NCBI GenBank assembly: GCA_022701925.1
Contig: JAKONM010000143.1
Location: 1-20,249 of the forward strand
Length of the DNA: 20,249 nt
Direction of reading: 5' to 3'
From: Microbacteriaceae bacterium
Lineage (GTDB): Bacteria; Actinomycetota; Actinomycetes; Actinomycetales; Microbacteriaceae
Position 1 is the first letter of the stretch. Every line of letters begins with the position of its first letter. A program made the position numbers and the translations under genes. Below, in pieces: positions 19,924 to 20,249 of this stretch. The notes beneath the pieces are model-generated. The model was not told where the DNA came from and searched no databases. It worked only from the letters and a program-made list of their open reading frames with translations.

Positions 19924-20249
19924 GTGCCCGACGAGTCCCGCTCCACCCGCGCCGGACTGGCGTTCGGGATCGGCGCCTACCTGCTGTGGGGCGCGATGCC
20001 GCTCTACTTCCTGCAGATGGCCCCGGCCGGCCCGTTCGAGATCGTCGGCTGGCGCATCGTCTTCTCGCTGGTCTTCTGCGCGCTGCTGATCGCCGTGACC
20101 CGGGCCTGGCGCCCCTTCCGCGAGGTGCTGCGCGACCGGCGCTCGGTGCTGCTCTTCGCGCTCGCGGGCGTGCTGATCTACGCCAACTGGACGATCTACG
20201 TGACCGCCACCACCTCCGGCCGGGTGGTGGAGGCGGCGCTCGGCTACTT
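19924..20249 (+). CDS. rarD: RarD/EamA-type transporter, N-terminal part (3' end outside window)
   Basis: Only the first 108 codons are present. After a short hydrophilic start (MPDESRSTRAG) come a first membrane helix with FGIGAYLLWGAMPLYF, the PFEIVGWRIVFSLVFCALL segment, a basic cytoplasmic loop (RAWRPFREVLRDRRS), then LLFALAGVLIYANWTIYV and the conserved VVEAALGY just before the cut. These match RarD, a ten-helix member of the drug/metabolite transporter superfamily. The substrate is not established. GTG 19924 is the first start after the -10 box. Reading is open to the window edge. Confidence 0.9.
   Translation, partial: MPDESRSTRAGLAFGIGAYLLWGAMPLYFLQMAPAGPFEIVGWRIVFSLVFCALLIAVTRAWRPFREVLRDRRSVLLFALAGVLIYANWTIYVTATTSGRVVEAALGY

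Noticed and set aside
1..20249. tRNA genes, CRISPR arrays, insertion sequences, prophage or attachment sites
   Set aside because: No clover-leaf sequences, regularly spaced repeats, transposase or integrase motifs, or terminal repeats were found. The gene content is uniformly core chromosomal.

Overview
This 20.2-kb window is chromosomal DNA from a high-GC actinobacterium, most likely Microbacteriaceae or a close Micrococcales relative. The evidence is very high G+C in coding and spacer DNA, frequent GTG starts, stop codons that are almost all TGA or TAG, the gene order secY-adk-infA-rpmJ-rpsM-rpsK-rpoA-rplQ with no rpsD before rpoA, an L17 with an acidic tail, and a CIRCE-type operator at groES. 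Nearly all of it is conserved housekeeping sequence. I see no prophage, transposon, CRISPR array, tRNA or rRNA. No gene-free stretch exceeds about 205 bases.

Layout. (1) Positions 1-4448 hold the distal end of the ribosomal protein/secY/rpoA cluster, closed by a strong hairpin terminator. (2) Positions 4466-6659 hold a convergent pair: a stand-alone LigD-type primase-polymerase (Prim-PolC-like, +) and an ATP-dependent DNA ligase (LigC-like, -). This is a DNA-repair module lying between rplQ and truA. (3) Positions 6700-10518 hold truA, rplM, rpsI, glmM and a small membrane protein. (4) Positions 10529-13405 hold divergent coaA (-) and glmS (+). (5) Positions 13416-17454 hold acpS, alr, tsaE, tsaB, rimI and tsaD, mostly with 4-base GTGA overlaps. 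They cover acyl-carrier-protein activation, D-alanine supply, tRNA t6A modification and protein N-acetylation. (6) Positions 17558-18183 hold two tandem small DUF4190-type membrane proteins. (7) Positions 18184-19371 hold a class I methyltransferase (-). It is divergent from groES (+, 19515-19811), with a perfect CIRCE-like repeat between them. (8) The window ends inside a rarD/EamA-type transporter gene.

Functional themes: protein synthesis and export (secY, infA, ribosomal proteins, rpoA, truA, the t6A genes), cell-wall precursor supply (glmS, glmM, alr), cofactors (coaA, acpS), DNA repair (Prim-PolC/LigC) and stress response (groES).

The most striking observation is an in-frame TAA at codon 64 of rpsM (S13), at a position that is Tyr or Phe in relatives. 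The rest of the gene is intact in the same frame, so one base (2008) splits a normally uninterrupted core ribosomal gene. A sequencing or assembly error is the leading explanation, but it is directly checkable. Secondary signals are a 19-bp RNA stem between rpsK and rpoA, hairpins in most spacers of the ribosomal region, five genes whose putative -10 box lies only 6-8 bases before the start codon (candidate leaderless mRNAs), and a CIRCE site placed so that it could also control the divergent methyltransferase. I found no convincing wholly new biological system.
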